From contig NHNW01000065.1 in the NCBI GenBank assembly GCA_002786025.1, positions 1 through 64,000 on the forward strand: DNA of 64,000 nt, read 5' to 3'. Of this stretch, positions 1-9,986 are shown in pieces. A model generated the notes under the pieces. It was not told the origin of the DNA, searched no databases, and saw only the letters and a list, made by a program, of their open reading frames with translations. The translations under genes and the position numbers were made by a program. Source of the stretch: Zasmidium citrigriseum. Lineage: Eukaryota > Ascomycota > Dothideomycetes > Mycosphaerellales > Mycosphaerellaceae. Numbering within the stretch: the stretch's first letter is position 1; the number at the start of each line of letters is the position of its first letter.

Positions 1-1680
1 GTTTACTATCCTTTAGGAGCGGGTATTCCGTCTTCTTATAGCCCGTCTTACTATATATCTAGTATATAATCTCCTAAGGCGGTTAGTCTAGTCGAGCTTA
101 ACTCCTATTAGGCTAGTAGGGGGGTTTAGCGTCTAACTTAGGTTAGTCTCTACTAGCTTCGTTTAGTTTCTATCGTTTATCGTCGCTATAGCCTTTAGCC
201 GCGTCGTATTAGTCTCTATTTCTCTTTCCTAGGGCGGAAGCGGCTACTCTTTTCGATTTAATATCCCTTTCGTACTTATTAGCTAATTCCTCCGCTTCGA
301 CGAGAGTAGTAAAGTACTTCTACGCTATATCGATCTAGTACTTAATATCGCCGCTTAAAGCGCCTAGGAAATCTATAATCTTATAGTCTTCGTTAGTCTC
401 CTAGAGTTCGTCCTACTATATACGAAGGAATTTAAGTAGCTCTAATAGCGTATAGGTACCTTAACGGGCCTTCTTAAGTCGTTTATAGGCCTTCTACCTC
501 CTCTCGGACTCGGTGCCTAGGTACGTAAGTATATAGTCCTTAAACGCCGCCTACGTCTCCTATTTAGGCTATAATGTCTTAGTATAGAGTACCTATCGAG
601 TTTAGAGGCTCTTCGATACCTATTTCTCTCTAAGATCGACCTTCTATAGCTTAGTCGCGTATTAGAGAAGGTGTTAGCGGAAATAACGCTCGTAGTTAGA
701 TAGCTACTATTCGTAATCGGACCTATTTCTTTCTTCGTAGATATAGAGTTCCCTTACCTTTAGTTAAGGACTAGAAAAGGCTAGGATAGTCTAGATAGCT
801 ACTATAGCTAGCCCTTCTACCCTAACTATAACCTTTCTAGATATAAGGTTAGTAATATAGGCCTCGATAGCCTTATTATAGGCCTTAGCTTTAGTAAGTT
901 AGACTATCTTCTATATCCTAGCCCCCCTTACTATCTCTTCGTCTAGCTACTACTAGATCTTATCGTCCCCTATCTCTTCTAGAGCTATTCCCTAGCCCCT
1001 ATTAGTACTATTACCGCTTAGACTATCCTCTTTATCCTCGTTTCCTCTAGGTAGAGTATTCTCGTCCTCGAACTCCCCCTAGGGATTACGAGGCGAGGAG
1101 TTTAGGCCTATAGTACCTAATCCTAACCCGTCTTCTACTAGGTCCTACGTAGTACTATACGATATTACTCCCTTACGAACTATATTAATTTATTATATAT
1201 CGAGAAGGATCGAATCGTATATAAACTACGTAGAAGAGTACGTAGGCTAAATTAATATAGATAACGACTCGATTTAATAAAGAAGAAAGAGGAGTAGAGG
1301 ATTTACTCGCGAGAAAAGGAGGTACGTACTAAGATATAGGGGTCTAGGCCGTTATAGCCTAGGATAACCTAGAATAGCCTAGGATAGGCCTAGTACGTAA
1401 AAGCTAAATATTGCCTTATAATAGAAATATTTAAAGGAGTAAGCTCTATTATTATCGATCGAACAATAACGATTTAATAATAATAGGCTATAGATAATAG
1501 CTTACTACTCGGCTATTGTCCCCCTAATTAGATAATAGCTAGGCATTTTCTTAATTAATATAAAGGTTAATTAACGTTCCTTCCTTCCTTCTTTAATAAG
1601 TAGGTTAATTAATCGTTTAATTAATACGAATATACGTCTTCAACTAGGTCTTCAACGCTAAAGTTTTACTAGTTTTGCCC
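1..1680 (-). mobile_element. RIP-degraded retroelement with gag-like frame (left part outside the window)
   Basis: A hand count of positions 1-1620 finds CpA about 2 times and TpG about 5 times, while CpG, TpA and CpC stay common. This is the mark of near-saturated repeat-induced point mutation on both strands, and no open frame of useful length survives. Read on the minus strand, about 640 down to 300, one frame stays protein-like and is broken almost only by TAG. That is expected when CAG (Gln) or TGG (Trp) codons mutate. It is rich in Lys, Arg, Glu, Tyr and Leu, contains AAFKDYILTYLGTESERR and later TNEDYKIIDFLGAL, and resembles a retrotransposon gag. The stretch 1170-1650 has no such frame and could be LTR or leader. 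The right edge lies near 1650-1700, where CpA and TpG return abruptly. The element class is inferred; no reverse transcriptase lies in the window. Confidence 0.75.
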
Positions 1681-1888
1681 GCTTTAGTACTAGCGTCGAC
1701 TTCAATCTTAGACGGCGAGGCACATGGATCGGTGTCTACTCGCAGTAAATAGCAGCTGGCTCGTAGTGCGACGGTGCATTGTCGACAATAGCACAATATC
1801 AATGAGTGAAGTAAAGTCGGAGGTGCCAAGCTTAGCTCCGCCTGCCCGCACTAATCAGAAGGCGTGTATAGAAGATGACAAGGAAACA

Positions 1889-3502
1889 TCACAATCTATA
1901 CTCAGAGACTGAAGGCATCTCGAAGGATGTTGATAGCAGTGCAGTAGCTATAGAAATCGCAATAGTGTGTGGTGTGGCTAATCTCGGAAGTTGGAAATTT
2001 TGATTTGAGCTGTGGAAGCTTTCGCGCTCCTTAATCCAGACATCGTACATGGTCTGATTGCCGCCCATGGCCGGCCACATGACTTTCTTCATCATCTCCA
2101 CCGCAACGGCGTGTAGCTCCGGAGTCGAGGAAATTCCAGGATGGGGACCACTAGCGCCAACGTCGATGTTGAGGTACGAGACTGTGGTATCTTTAATCCA
2201 GGGGATGAATTCCTCGACCCATTCGGTCGATCCGACCAAGCCGTATTCTTCGGCATCCCAAGAGCAGAGAACGATGTTGCGTTTTGGTTTCCAGCCTTGT
2301 TCAAGTAGTTTCCCCATCACACGACCGAGCTCGACGATGACTGCGGTACCTGAGTTGGGATCCGCGGCGCCGCCGATCAGCCAGGCGTCGCGGTGGTTGC
2401 CGATGATGATTGTCTCGTCGGCGTTGGTGCCATTGATGATGCCGACGGCGTTCCAGATATCTGTGTAAGCGTCCTCCATCTCGTTGGTCATGCTGATCGT
2501 CACACCCGGTGCTGGGCCTGTTGAGTATGTTGCGTTCAAGGCACCGACCCAGTTTGTTCTGTTGACTTCTTCTCCTGATGGACCGTACCCGTCAAGAGCA
2601 GCGAGGACTGGGCCTGCTTCTGCATAGGAGATTGGAATAGAAGGAATCTGTGGCGTCACAGCACCTTTGTCTGCTCGAGGCGAGTCCTCTCTCGACGGGT
2701 AGCCTGGCGTCGTTGGATCTCCAGGGTACTGAGACAGGAATTGCACACTCCCTCGCTGGACTGCAGTCGGATTTCTCGCAGGGCCATCTGGGTAGGCTGC
2801 GTAGCCTTTTGCAACAGTAATATTCCCATCATCAGCAGGATCAGTAAAGAGGATCGCACCGATCATGCCATAGTCCTGAGCATTCTTCACTTTCAATCCA
2901 CGGAATGGTCCACCGTATCGAGAGACTGCGATCTTGCCTTCGAGATTCACGCCCAGAGCCACGAGTCGTTCAAAGTCGACTTGTTGTCCTCGTCCGATGT
3001 AGATGTACTCGGCACTGGCTTCGCCGCTTGCACTGTAACCATGAAAAGTCGGGATTCTGTCTTCCCAGCCAGTCACATCGTCTTCTTCCAAGACGTCCTC
3101 TTCCAAACTTGGTGTGTATGTCGTGCCATTTGGCCATGTCACAACAAGAGACTTGCTGACCGGGTAGTTCAGATAGACATGATAGCTATCGAGTCTCGTC
3201 TCGAAGCCAGCTTCCGCCCATCGATCCGCCGTCCATTGAGCCTGACTGCGGTTTCGCCCAGCAAGATGGTCTCCATGGGTGTAGTAGTAGCTCCAGTCCG
3301 AAATACTGTTGTTGTCGAATGAAGATATAATCAATTCCTCATCAGCAGTCAAATTCGGCGGTGGCGAGACCTGTCGTTTCTCATGGCTGTGCGTATGGAA
3401 GTGGCGTTCTCGCTGGCAAGCATCGAGGCCAGAAGGCAATGCCAGTAGCACCGCAACCGCAGCTGCAGTCTTGATCGAGTAATGATATCCTAGCATGTTC
3501 AA
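1889..3502 (-). CDS. M28 (glutamate carboxypeptidase II-like) metallopeptidase, 3'-truncated
   Basis: The 537-residue frame starts with a signal-anchor-like hydrophobic stretch (residues 10-28). A PA-type insert lies at about 160-300 and an M28 catalytic core from about 345. Zinc and catalytic residues of the GCPII/PSMA family are visible: His370 in GNHRDAW, Asp381 in GGAADPNSG, Glu418/Glu419 in SWDAEEYG and Asp447 in YLNID. Family members run past 700 residues and supply a last zinc-ligand histidine after the core. Here similarity stops at about residue 494 and an unrelated low-complexity tail of about 43 residues follows, so that histidine and the dimerisation domain are missing. The 3' end faces the RIP-scarred transposon about 200 bp away, which suggests truncation by insertion or rearrangement. 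The product is probably inactive. No intron is evident. Confidence 0.85.
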   Translation of the reverse strand: MNMLGYHYSIKTAAAVAVLLALPSGLDACQRERHFHTHSHEKRQVSPPPNLTADEELIISSFDNNSISDWSYYYTHGDHLAGRNRSQAQWTADRWAEAGFETRLDSYHVYLNYPVSKSLVVTWPNGTTYTPSLEEDVLEEDDVTGWEDRIPTFHGYSASGEASAEYIYIGRGQQVDFERLVALGVNLEGKIAVSRYGGPFRGLKVKNAQDYGMIGAILFTDPADDGNITVAKGYAAYPDGPARNPTAVQRGSVQFLSQYPGDPTTPGYPSREDSPRADKGAVTPQIPSIPISYAEAGPVLAALDGYGPSGEEVNRTNWVGALNATYSTGPAPGVTISMTNEMEDAYTDIWNAVGIINGTNADETIIIGNHRDAWLIGGAADPNSGTAVIVELGRVMGKLLEQGWKPKRNIVLCSWDAEEYGLVGSTEWVEEFIPWIKDTTVSYLNIDVGASGPHPGISSTPELHAVAVEMMKKVMWPAMGGNQTMYDVWIKERESFHSSNQNFQLPRLATPHTIAISIATALLSTSFEMPSVSEYRL

Positions 3503-4867
3503 GCCTCATATATATCCTCGTCTGAGTTGTACCTTGATGGCCATTTCCCCTTCTTATACCGCCTCTTCTCGCGGCCGGCCAAGGCACCTGCTCAGCGGGC
3601 AAGTCGGCCATGGCTTCTTGGAAGTGACGAGGGACGGATGCAACGTCACGAAGCGATTTGGGCGAGTCGTTATCTTTCGGATGCACCACTCGTGCGGAGA
3701 ATTCGGTGACCTTCCGTTGGTGGTTCAAGCGCCTGGGCGCCGAGACGATCGCATCACGAGCGGGGATGCTGGAGGAGGGAGTTTGATCCGACGCATTCGC
3801 ATTGTTGTTCGTTCGAAGAGTTGGTCGAGGGGACTTGATGATGGATCTGAGCTGTGGGAGGATTAGTTATTGTGGCGGCGTTGGTATCGATGTGGATCGG
3901 AATGTTGGGGGCGAGGCATGGGATCCACATGGCACAAGGTTCAGCAAGGGGCGACTGCCGACTTCACGTCCTCGAAGCTGGATCTGCTTTCACTCTTATT
4001 GTATCATCTCTCCATTGTACTCACTCATTCTCCGTGATTGCATCCGTATCTCAAACCCTCGAAGGCACTCCCAGAGCCTGGGCCAGCGACAACGCATTGT
4101 GAGAAGAGACAAAGCGAACGACTGCATCTCTCCTCTCTCGAGCATTCACTCTGTTCAGTTCTCTCGCATGCCATCTCTTCCGTCGACTCACTCGCTCTCG
4201 GCGACTGTACCAAGATCTCGACGCGTCCAGCACACTGCCGGAGCCTTGACCTGAAGGAGTGTGTTGGCGACACGGACGTCGGGACCGTCACTGTAGTCTT
4301 CAGACGAGTATCATTGTCCTTTCAGTTCCGCCTCCCTCCCATTTCACTCGCTCTTTCACTGATAGCTTCAGTTGACGTTGCGGCGTCCGTATAGGATCCT
4401 CATGGCTCGAGCCTGAGTAAAGGCCCATGGGCGACTGTCGATCTCGCTAGTTCTCCCTCGAGTATCCATTGCCGTCTCCGTCTCTTTCTCCGCCGATGCA
4501 ACAAGATCTGTGCCGTCGATAGTGCTGTCGAGAGAATAGGTCGAGATGGAGCGTCGTGGGGATAGGGGTAAGTCCCCTCGCTCGATTATCGTTTCTTTGG
4601 GAGTAAGAGAGGGCAAGACTATCCTGCTGTGTCTCGGAGGGGACTGGTCGATCTATTAGCGTTGATGTGGTATTGATCTCCTATTTTATCGTTTGTTGTT
4701 GCCCTGCTGGGCCTCCTGGCGTGAAGCTAGTGCCGCCCGCGATGAAGCCCTGAAATTCTGTGTCTGTTTCAAGTCCAACTTCTCCACCTCCTCCCCGATC
4801 CCCACCGCTCGCCGTCCGTCCCTGCTGCCGTTTCGCTGTTTAGACCCCTTTAAAACGATCGATAGAG
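3503..4867. other. Intergenic, divergent promoter region
   Basis: About 1.36 kb between two divergently transcribed genes. Short frames occur on both strands, but none has protein-like composition or splice sites that join sensibly. The right third is rich in pyrimidine tracts, as is common upstream of fungal start codons. I see no gene here. Confidence 0.6.
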
Positions 4868-5968
4868 ATGGAGATGGAGAAGAAAGAAGAGGAGAAGCCT
4901 CGCGCTTCGTTCCTCGACTTCGCCGCCGAGCTCCGCAACAACATCTACGAGGCCGCCCTCACCCACGACCGCGCCAAGGGGCGTAGGGCAACCCCAGCCC
5001 TCCTACGGACTTGCAAGCAGGTCTACGGAGAGGCTAAGGGCGTGCTCTACGCCCAGTCGATCTTGGAGGTGAAGCTGACCCTCTCCCTCGCCTACATGGG
5101 CAACCTGGACGAGCACACGCGCTATAGCGTCCGGACGTGTGAGATCGGTTGCGATCTCTCTGGCAAGGTCATGGGCGATGCCCCCATGCAGCAACTCAGC
5201 ATCACCTGGCCGTCGTGTCTGGCAAGAGTCCACAACCTCGCCATCGACATCTCCTTCGACCTCTCGCGATTCTCCAGAATCTCGAGCTCCAACTACGCCA
5301 TCATCAATCGCGTCCTCTACTCGCTCGTCGCCTTTCTGATGGAGAACGACGTTAAGATGCGCACAATCACTTTCGACATCAAGGACACCGCCCGCAATCG
5401 CGTCATGCTCAATAGCGACTCGTCGACGCTCAAGAAGGTCTTTTATCCGATCGCAAAGATCCCAAAGCGCATCGATCTCAAGCTCGGCGCATACTTCAAC
5501 GGCATTGAACAGGCCCTGAACAGCCTGAGAAGCGACGAAGTCCAGGAGAGAACGCTGAGATTCAACGCCATCACCGAGTTCAAGAACACCGTTCCGAAAT
5601 ACCAGACTGCGCTTTACTGCGCCCTCAATAAACACAGACGATCAAAATACGACACGCACGACATGCATTCGCCAGCATCGGAGAACATCATTCACCAGGG
5701 CGAGGCACTGAAGGAGACGAAGAGAATCATGGAGGAGAACTACCTATCCCTGAAAACCGAGAGAGTCCTCGAGGCAACGACGGAGGTTATGCGCAACGCT
5801 ATACAGAAGCTCAATTCGGAGAGAGCGGAACAAAAGAAGCTTGACGAGATGAAAAGCAAGCATACAATGAAGAAGCAGGATATGACGACTAGAGAGCAGC
5901 TGGAAATGATTTGGAAGAAGCAGGACGAGGAAGAAGCGATGGAGGAGATCATGGATTCGGCGTTTTGA
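4868..5968 (+). CDS. LRNxIY (F-box/2EXR-like) protein with coiled-coil tail
   Basis: Single-exon protein of 366 residues. Near the N terminus (about 14-31) it has FLDFAAELRNNIYEAAL, the hallmark of fungal F-box/2EXR-like proteins (L-x-ELRNxIY). This is followed by LLRTCKQVYGEAKGVLY, the usual second helix pair of that fold. The middle (about 75-260) is unrecognised. The last 75 residues are a charged, probably coiled-coil stretch rich in Lys, Glu, Gln and Met. In characterised fungal proteins such modules can be substrate adaptors of SCF ubiquitin ligases; that role is inferred here. It lies directly upstream of a HET gene on the same strand. It is one of six LRNxIY genes in the window and, with the one at 8143, differs from the other four in lacking a separate short first exon. 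The ATG at 4868 is used; 4874 is an in-frame alternative. Confidence 0.8.
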   Translation: MEMEKKEEEKPRASFLDFAAELRNNIYEAALTHDRAKGRRATPALLRTCKQVYGEAKGVLYAQSILEVKLTLSLAYMGNLDEHTRYSVRTCEIGCDLSGKVMGDAPMQQLSITWPSCLARVHNLAIDISFDLSRFSRISSSNYAIINRVLYSLVAFLMENDVKMRTITFDIKDTARNRVMLNSDSSTLKKVFYPIAKIPKRIDLKLGAYFNGIEQALNSLRSDEVQERTLRFNAITEFKNTVPKYQTALYCALNKHRRSKYDTHDMHSPASENIIHQGEALKETKRIMEENYLSLKTERVLEATTEVMRNAIQKLNSERAEQKKLDEMKSKHTMKKQDMTTREQLEMIWKKQDEEEAMEEIMDSAF

Positions 5969-6148
5969 GCGATCCCCAGAACAGTGAACGCTCTCAAGGG
6001 CATTATGAGAGTAATGGATGGCAGGGTTTTGAGAGGTTTCGCGGAGATAGCACCTTCCTAATGGCAGGATCTCCCCTCTCAACAGTCACCCCTGCAGGCT
6101 CCACTATAGCTTCTACCTTCCGCAAAATCAGCCTATGACTCTTCAACA

Positions 6149-7972
6149 ATGGCTTCAAATACTCAATACCGACCCCTATCCGTTACCCAAGAAGAGATTC
6201 GAGTCCTTAGCGTGAAGCCACAGCTGGAATGCGGACTCGTTTCTTCTTCCTTGGAATACGTCTCACTTCTCGAAGGATCCGCACCTCCAAGATTCGACGC
6301 CGTCTCGTGGTGCTGGGGCAACCAAACACATCGTCAAAAGATTGTCTTGAATGGAGAAACTATCGAAGTACCGCAAAATGCAGAAGAAGTACTCCGCGAC
6401 GTCGTCGTCCGCAATGGAATCTCCAGAGTCTGGCTGGATGCTGTCTGCATCAACCAGGATGACATTGAGGAACGTGCCAGTCAAGTCAGCATTATGGACC
6501 GGATCTACTCCAAAGCTGAGAATGTCTTAGTTTGGCTAGGGCCTGATGATGGCAATGCGATGGAAGCAATACAGGGGATCGAGACTTTGGTCCAGCACTG
6601 CCGCAGCCACACGAATGATCTGGCCGACTACGAGTCGACCCTCTGGCTACGCATGGGTCCTCGTCGAGGTCGATACTTTACGTACGATACTCTGTCAGAC
6701 GGCATCAACTGGCAAGCTGTCAGGCGGTTGTATTCTGTCCCGTATCTTACCAGACTCTGGATAATACAAGAGATCTCTCTTGCAAAGCACCCGATCTGCT
6801 ATTATGGAGAGCACACCTTCAGCTGGTTTGATCTCGGAGTAGCAGCGCAATGGATGATACATCGATCCTACGAGCGAGACGCATACATCGGCTGCTTTGT
6901 CCGAGGAATCGTCAATACTTCGATCATCTGCAACGTCAAGCGTGGAATGCGAGACTCTGATAAGCTTCTCATGTCAAGCGTCCATTTCGATACCGGCGAG
7001 CCTAGGGATAAAGTCTGGGGTCTGTTGGGATTGATCAAAAGCTCAACTGCACCGCTCGACGTGCATCCCGATTACAAGAGGCCAGTCGCTGAGATCTTCA
7101 TGGTCGCGACAAAGAAAGCCATCTCTCAACATCGTCGGCTGTGGATATTCGGAGCCATCACTGTGCTGGGTACAAATGATGCCTCCTCGAACTCGATCAA
7201 ACTTCCCTCGTGGGTACCGCAGTACGCCAATATCTGGCAAAGGGGTCCGAAAGGCATCAGGAACTTCTCCGACGTTGGAGCTGACAACGGCAAGGCAATG
7301 GTGATTGACGACAAGAGTCCAATTCATATCTTACGAGTGCAAGGCATTATGGCAGCCACAGTAGCCAAAGGCATGGCGACACTGACAGAAAATGTGTTGG
7401 ATGATCTGACAGCATTGAAGACCTTCATGAACGAGCTCTGGGCCGAGATCTGCTCTCTCAAAGGAGAAAAAGCATCGCTTCGAGATCTCTACGATGCATT
7501 AACAACTTGGTATGGAACTCTTCCGGGCTCTGATGAGGGCTTGCTAGCGGACTTTTATGCCTTCTTCGATGACAATCAGCTTCATACCGCCGGCCAGGGA
7601 AGCCAGCACACCGACATTGACGAGACCTATTCCCGAGCTAACTCAACGAATGCCTTCCGCGACCATTTGCGAATCAGCTCTCTAGGTAGAAGCTTCTTCG
7701 TGACGACGGACGGACTTGTGGGGCAGGCCACTGCCACAGTCAGAGAGGGGGATAAAGTGTGCATTCTACTCGGCAATGACTTTCCATTTGTGCTTAGACC
7801 GTTGCTTGAGGGGTATACATTTGTGGGCGGCGCACATTTGTCGCACGTGATGGACGTAAGTCCGCCCCCTATCTTTCGAAGGCAATGTAATTTGACATGT
7901 GATTAGGGCAGCTACGTCCGTGCCCTCGAAAGTGAAGGCAGACTCGATGTTGAGTGGTTCAATATTCAATGA
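6149..7972 (+). CDS. HET-domain protein (heterokaryon incompatibility type)
   Basis: Exons 6149-7855 and 7907-7972 give 590 residues. The 51-nt intron starts GTAAGT, contains TTGACAT and ends TTAG. Splicing replaces a meaningless tail with GSYVRALESEGRLDVEWF, the expected C-terminal end of this family. The HET block (about residues 50-135) shows FDAVSWCWGN, VWLDAVCINQDD, QVSIMDRIYSKA and VLVWLGP in the standard order. A later LTRLWIIQEI stretch and the C-terminal GDKVCILLGNDFPFVLRP block are also typical. HET proteins act in allorecognition and programmed cell death on fusion with unlike partners. Which partner this one senses cannot be read from sequence. LRNxIY genes flank it on both sides on the same strand, 180 and 170 bp away. 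Confidence 0.92.
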
Positions 7973-8142
7973 AGATGACGTCAAAAAACATGTGAAGCCT
8001 AGTTCCAAGTGAAGGAAGGGCGGCCATTCACTTCACTCCCGGCCCTGCTCCAGGCAGCCACCGCCTCCTCGAAAAATACTTAAGACCCCCCCGATGCCCA
8101 TTTCTTTCTCTCGTTCCATGCCATCCATCAACATCTTCAACA

Positions 8143-8826
8143 ATGGCAAAGCGTACCCACCCGCACGAACTCGACGGCAGGATCGTCGAGATCCTCAAGC
8201 CCCAGCGCCTTGACGCGTCCGGCAGAGCATCCCAGTCAACTACTCCAAACCCATCCACTCCTTCGAGCAACTCCACAACCAAGAATCCAGAGGCATGCTT
8301 CTTCGGCATTCCAGGCGAACTTCGCAACCGCATCTACCGCATGGCCATCGTCGAAGAAGACCCCATCCACCTCACTCCAACCAGCCACAAACAACCCGGC
8401 ATCCTGCGCACCTGCAAACAAACCCGTGAAGAAGCCACCTCCATCTTCATCGCCGAAAACACCTTCACGCACGACGTCATCAGCTGCAAACCCATCATCC
8501 CCATGATCGACACCGACTACTGGCTCTGGAAAGACTACTCGCCAAAAGTCACCAAGGAACTGAAGCTGAACTTGGTGATGACCGGCGTCCCGAGCTGGGA
8601 CAAGCTGGTCCTGTGGGTCGAGGAGTACTATTACGACGAGCGCAAGTTCCCGCCAGCTGCCGCCGACGATGATGATCCGTGGCTTGTGGTTCTGTGCAAG
8701 GTCTTTAAGATGGCGAAGAAGATGAAGGAGCGGGACGTCGAGTGGTGTGATGCCTGGGCGTTGCTGGATATCTTCAAGGAGGGGATTGAGGCTGCTACGC
8801 AAGATACGACGAAGACGTGGTTGTAG
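8143..8826 (+). CDS. LRNxIY (F-box/2EXR-like) protein
   Basis: Intronless protein of 227 residues. The first 45 are polar and rich in Ser, Thr, Pro and Asn, so probably disordered. Then comes ACFFGIPGELRNRIYRMAI (about 48-66), the LRNxIY signature, and GILRTCKQTREEATSIFI, the second conserved helix block. The C-terminal half carries a YYYDERKFPP segment, an Asp run and a KVFKMAKKMKERDVEW helix, with no family I recognise. It follows the HET gene by 170 bp on the same strand. It is shorter than the 4868 paralogue and lacks the coiled-coil tail. Ubiquitin-ligase adaptor function is possible but unproven. Confidence 0.8.
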   Translation: MAKRTHPHELDGRIVEILKPQRLDASGRASQSTTPNPSTPSSNSTTKNPEACFFGIPGELRNRIYRMAIVEEDPIHLTPTSHKQPGILRTCKQTREEATSIFIAENTFTHDVISCKPIIPMIDTDYWLWKDYSPKVTKELKLNLVMTGVPSWDKLVLWVEEYYYDERKFPPAAADDDDPWLVVLCKVFKMAKKMKERDVEWCDAWALLDIFKEGIEAATQDTTKTWL

Positions 8827-9053
8827 CTGTTGGGATTGTGAAAGGCATGGAGTTGGGGAGGAAGCTAGAGATCGAGGCAGTACGGGGGATGGCTGAGCAT
8901 CGCTAATTCGCATGGCCTGTGATGAATGACCGTCTTTGTTCCTTCGTACTGGATAATCCATAGTCTCAACAAAGAGCCCATGCCTCGATTGGATACTCGA
9001 ATTCAAGGGATCTCGCACCTTCTCTCTGTCATCTGTCTACGATGTTTCCATCG

Positions 9054-9760
9054 CTATCGACCCGTCGTCGGCAGTCCAAGGCGGACGGCTACGTGTCGAC
9101 CCCAAACTTGCCATACAACCTTTGACAACGCCAGCGCTGGGCCAAAGTGCCAAGACCATTCCCATCGCGTTTCTGGAGCCTTGTATTCGCCCTTTTGCCA
9201 AAGGTACTCCACGCACATCGCCAGCGCAAGAAAAACGCAGTCAAGGATCAGAACGCCGAAGTACTCTACCAGTGCTGACGGTTCTGGTTTGGTAGGCTTG
9301 TCTTGAATATTTGGATCTTGAAGCCAGTCAGCCTACTTGCAACTTAGTATTTCCCAGGTCTGAGTTTCCACCGACTGACCGTGTTGCTTCTCCATATCGT
9401 TTTTTGATTGTGGGGCGGGTTTGGACATGATCAGAACGTTGGCGGCGAACTCATCAGGGTTGTCTGTAGCATGTTAGGTTATCGAAGAGTATAACTCTTG
9501 TCTGTGGCAGTGTCAAATGCCAACAAGAGATGACGTAAAGACAGAGGCGTAGACATGAAGATCGTCCCGCGGAGCATGTCGTCGATTCGTAACTGCGGCC
9601 TAAGGCATTGTTTTCTTGCTTCCACCTCGTATCCCGCGTACATCTCGTGCCACGCACCGAGTACCTCGTCGAAGAATTTAGAGGAGACAATCGTATCTAT
9701 GTTAATGACATGAGCAAGAAGCATGAGCAGGGTGCCAATCGTGGACTTTCGGTGATACAT
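9054..9760 (-). CDS. Unrecognised multi-exon gene, exon joins unresolved
   Basis: Three protein-like stretches line up on the minus strand. From 9760 to about 9490, a frame begins MYHRKSTIGTLLMLLAHV and contains KFFDEVLGAWHEMYAGYEVEA. From about 9470 to 9345 a frame runs through NPDEFAANVLIMSKPAPQ. From about 9317 to the stop at 9054-9056 a frame includes a likely membrane helix, ALVEYFGVLILDCVFLALAM, then WEWSWHFGPALALSKVVW. A CTAAC branch and CTACAG acceptor sit before the second stretch, but the donor choices there are a 32-nt intron or a weak site. I therefore do not fix the splice map. The start may lie further upstream, overlapping the 22-bp palindrome. Function unknown. Confidence 0.4.
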
Positions 9761-9770
9761 GTATCACCGA
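9749..9770. promoter_or_regulatory. 22-bp perfect palindrome, candidate Zn2Cys6 operator
   Basis: The core CGGTGATACATGTATCACCG (9750-9769) is its own reverse complement. One more matching base on each side (T and A) makes 22 bp. It has the CGG-N14-CCG form of an inverted half-site pair bound by Zn2Cys6 dimers. It lies 217 bp upstream of a Zn2Cys6 gene, and at the putative start of the minus-strand gene. A regulatory role is inferred. Confidence 0.5.
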
Positions 9771-9986
9771 GATGGAGACGACCAGTCTCGCCGCGCTGAA
9801 AATGCGTTCCAAGAGTCCGGTGATGGCGATGTTTAAGAGAGAAGAGATGGACCTTGGGCAGGGGCTTGCCTTCCCTCCACCTCTTCCCAAACGGGAAAGC
9901 TTCATCATCCGAAGCTCCGACCTCACCTCATCCCACGACCCGAACCCTACTTTCCATCGTCCGAATACTTCGGCCACACAACGGTA

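Noticed and set aside
5003..5635. 210-residue minus-strand frame
   Set aside because: Lies wholly within the LRNxIY gene at 4868 and is Val/Asp/Glu-biased as expected of its complement.
9454..9690. 78-residue minus-strand frame overlapping the unresolved gene
   Set aside because: Competes with a neighbouring frame that is more protein-like; Ser/Arg/Cys/Thr composition suggests a shadow.
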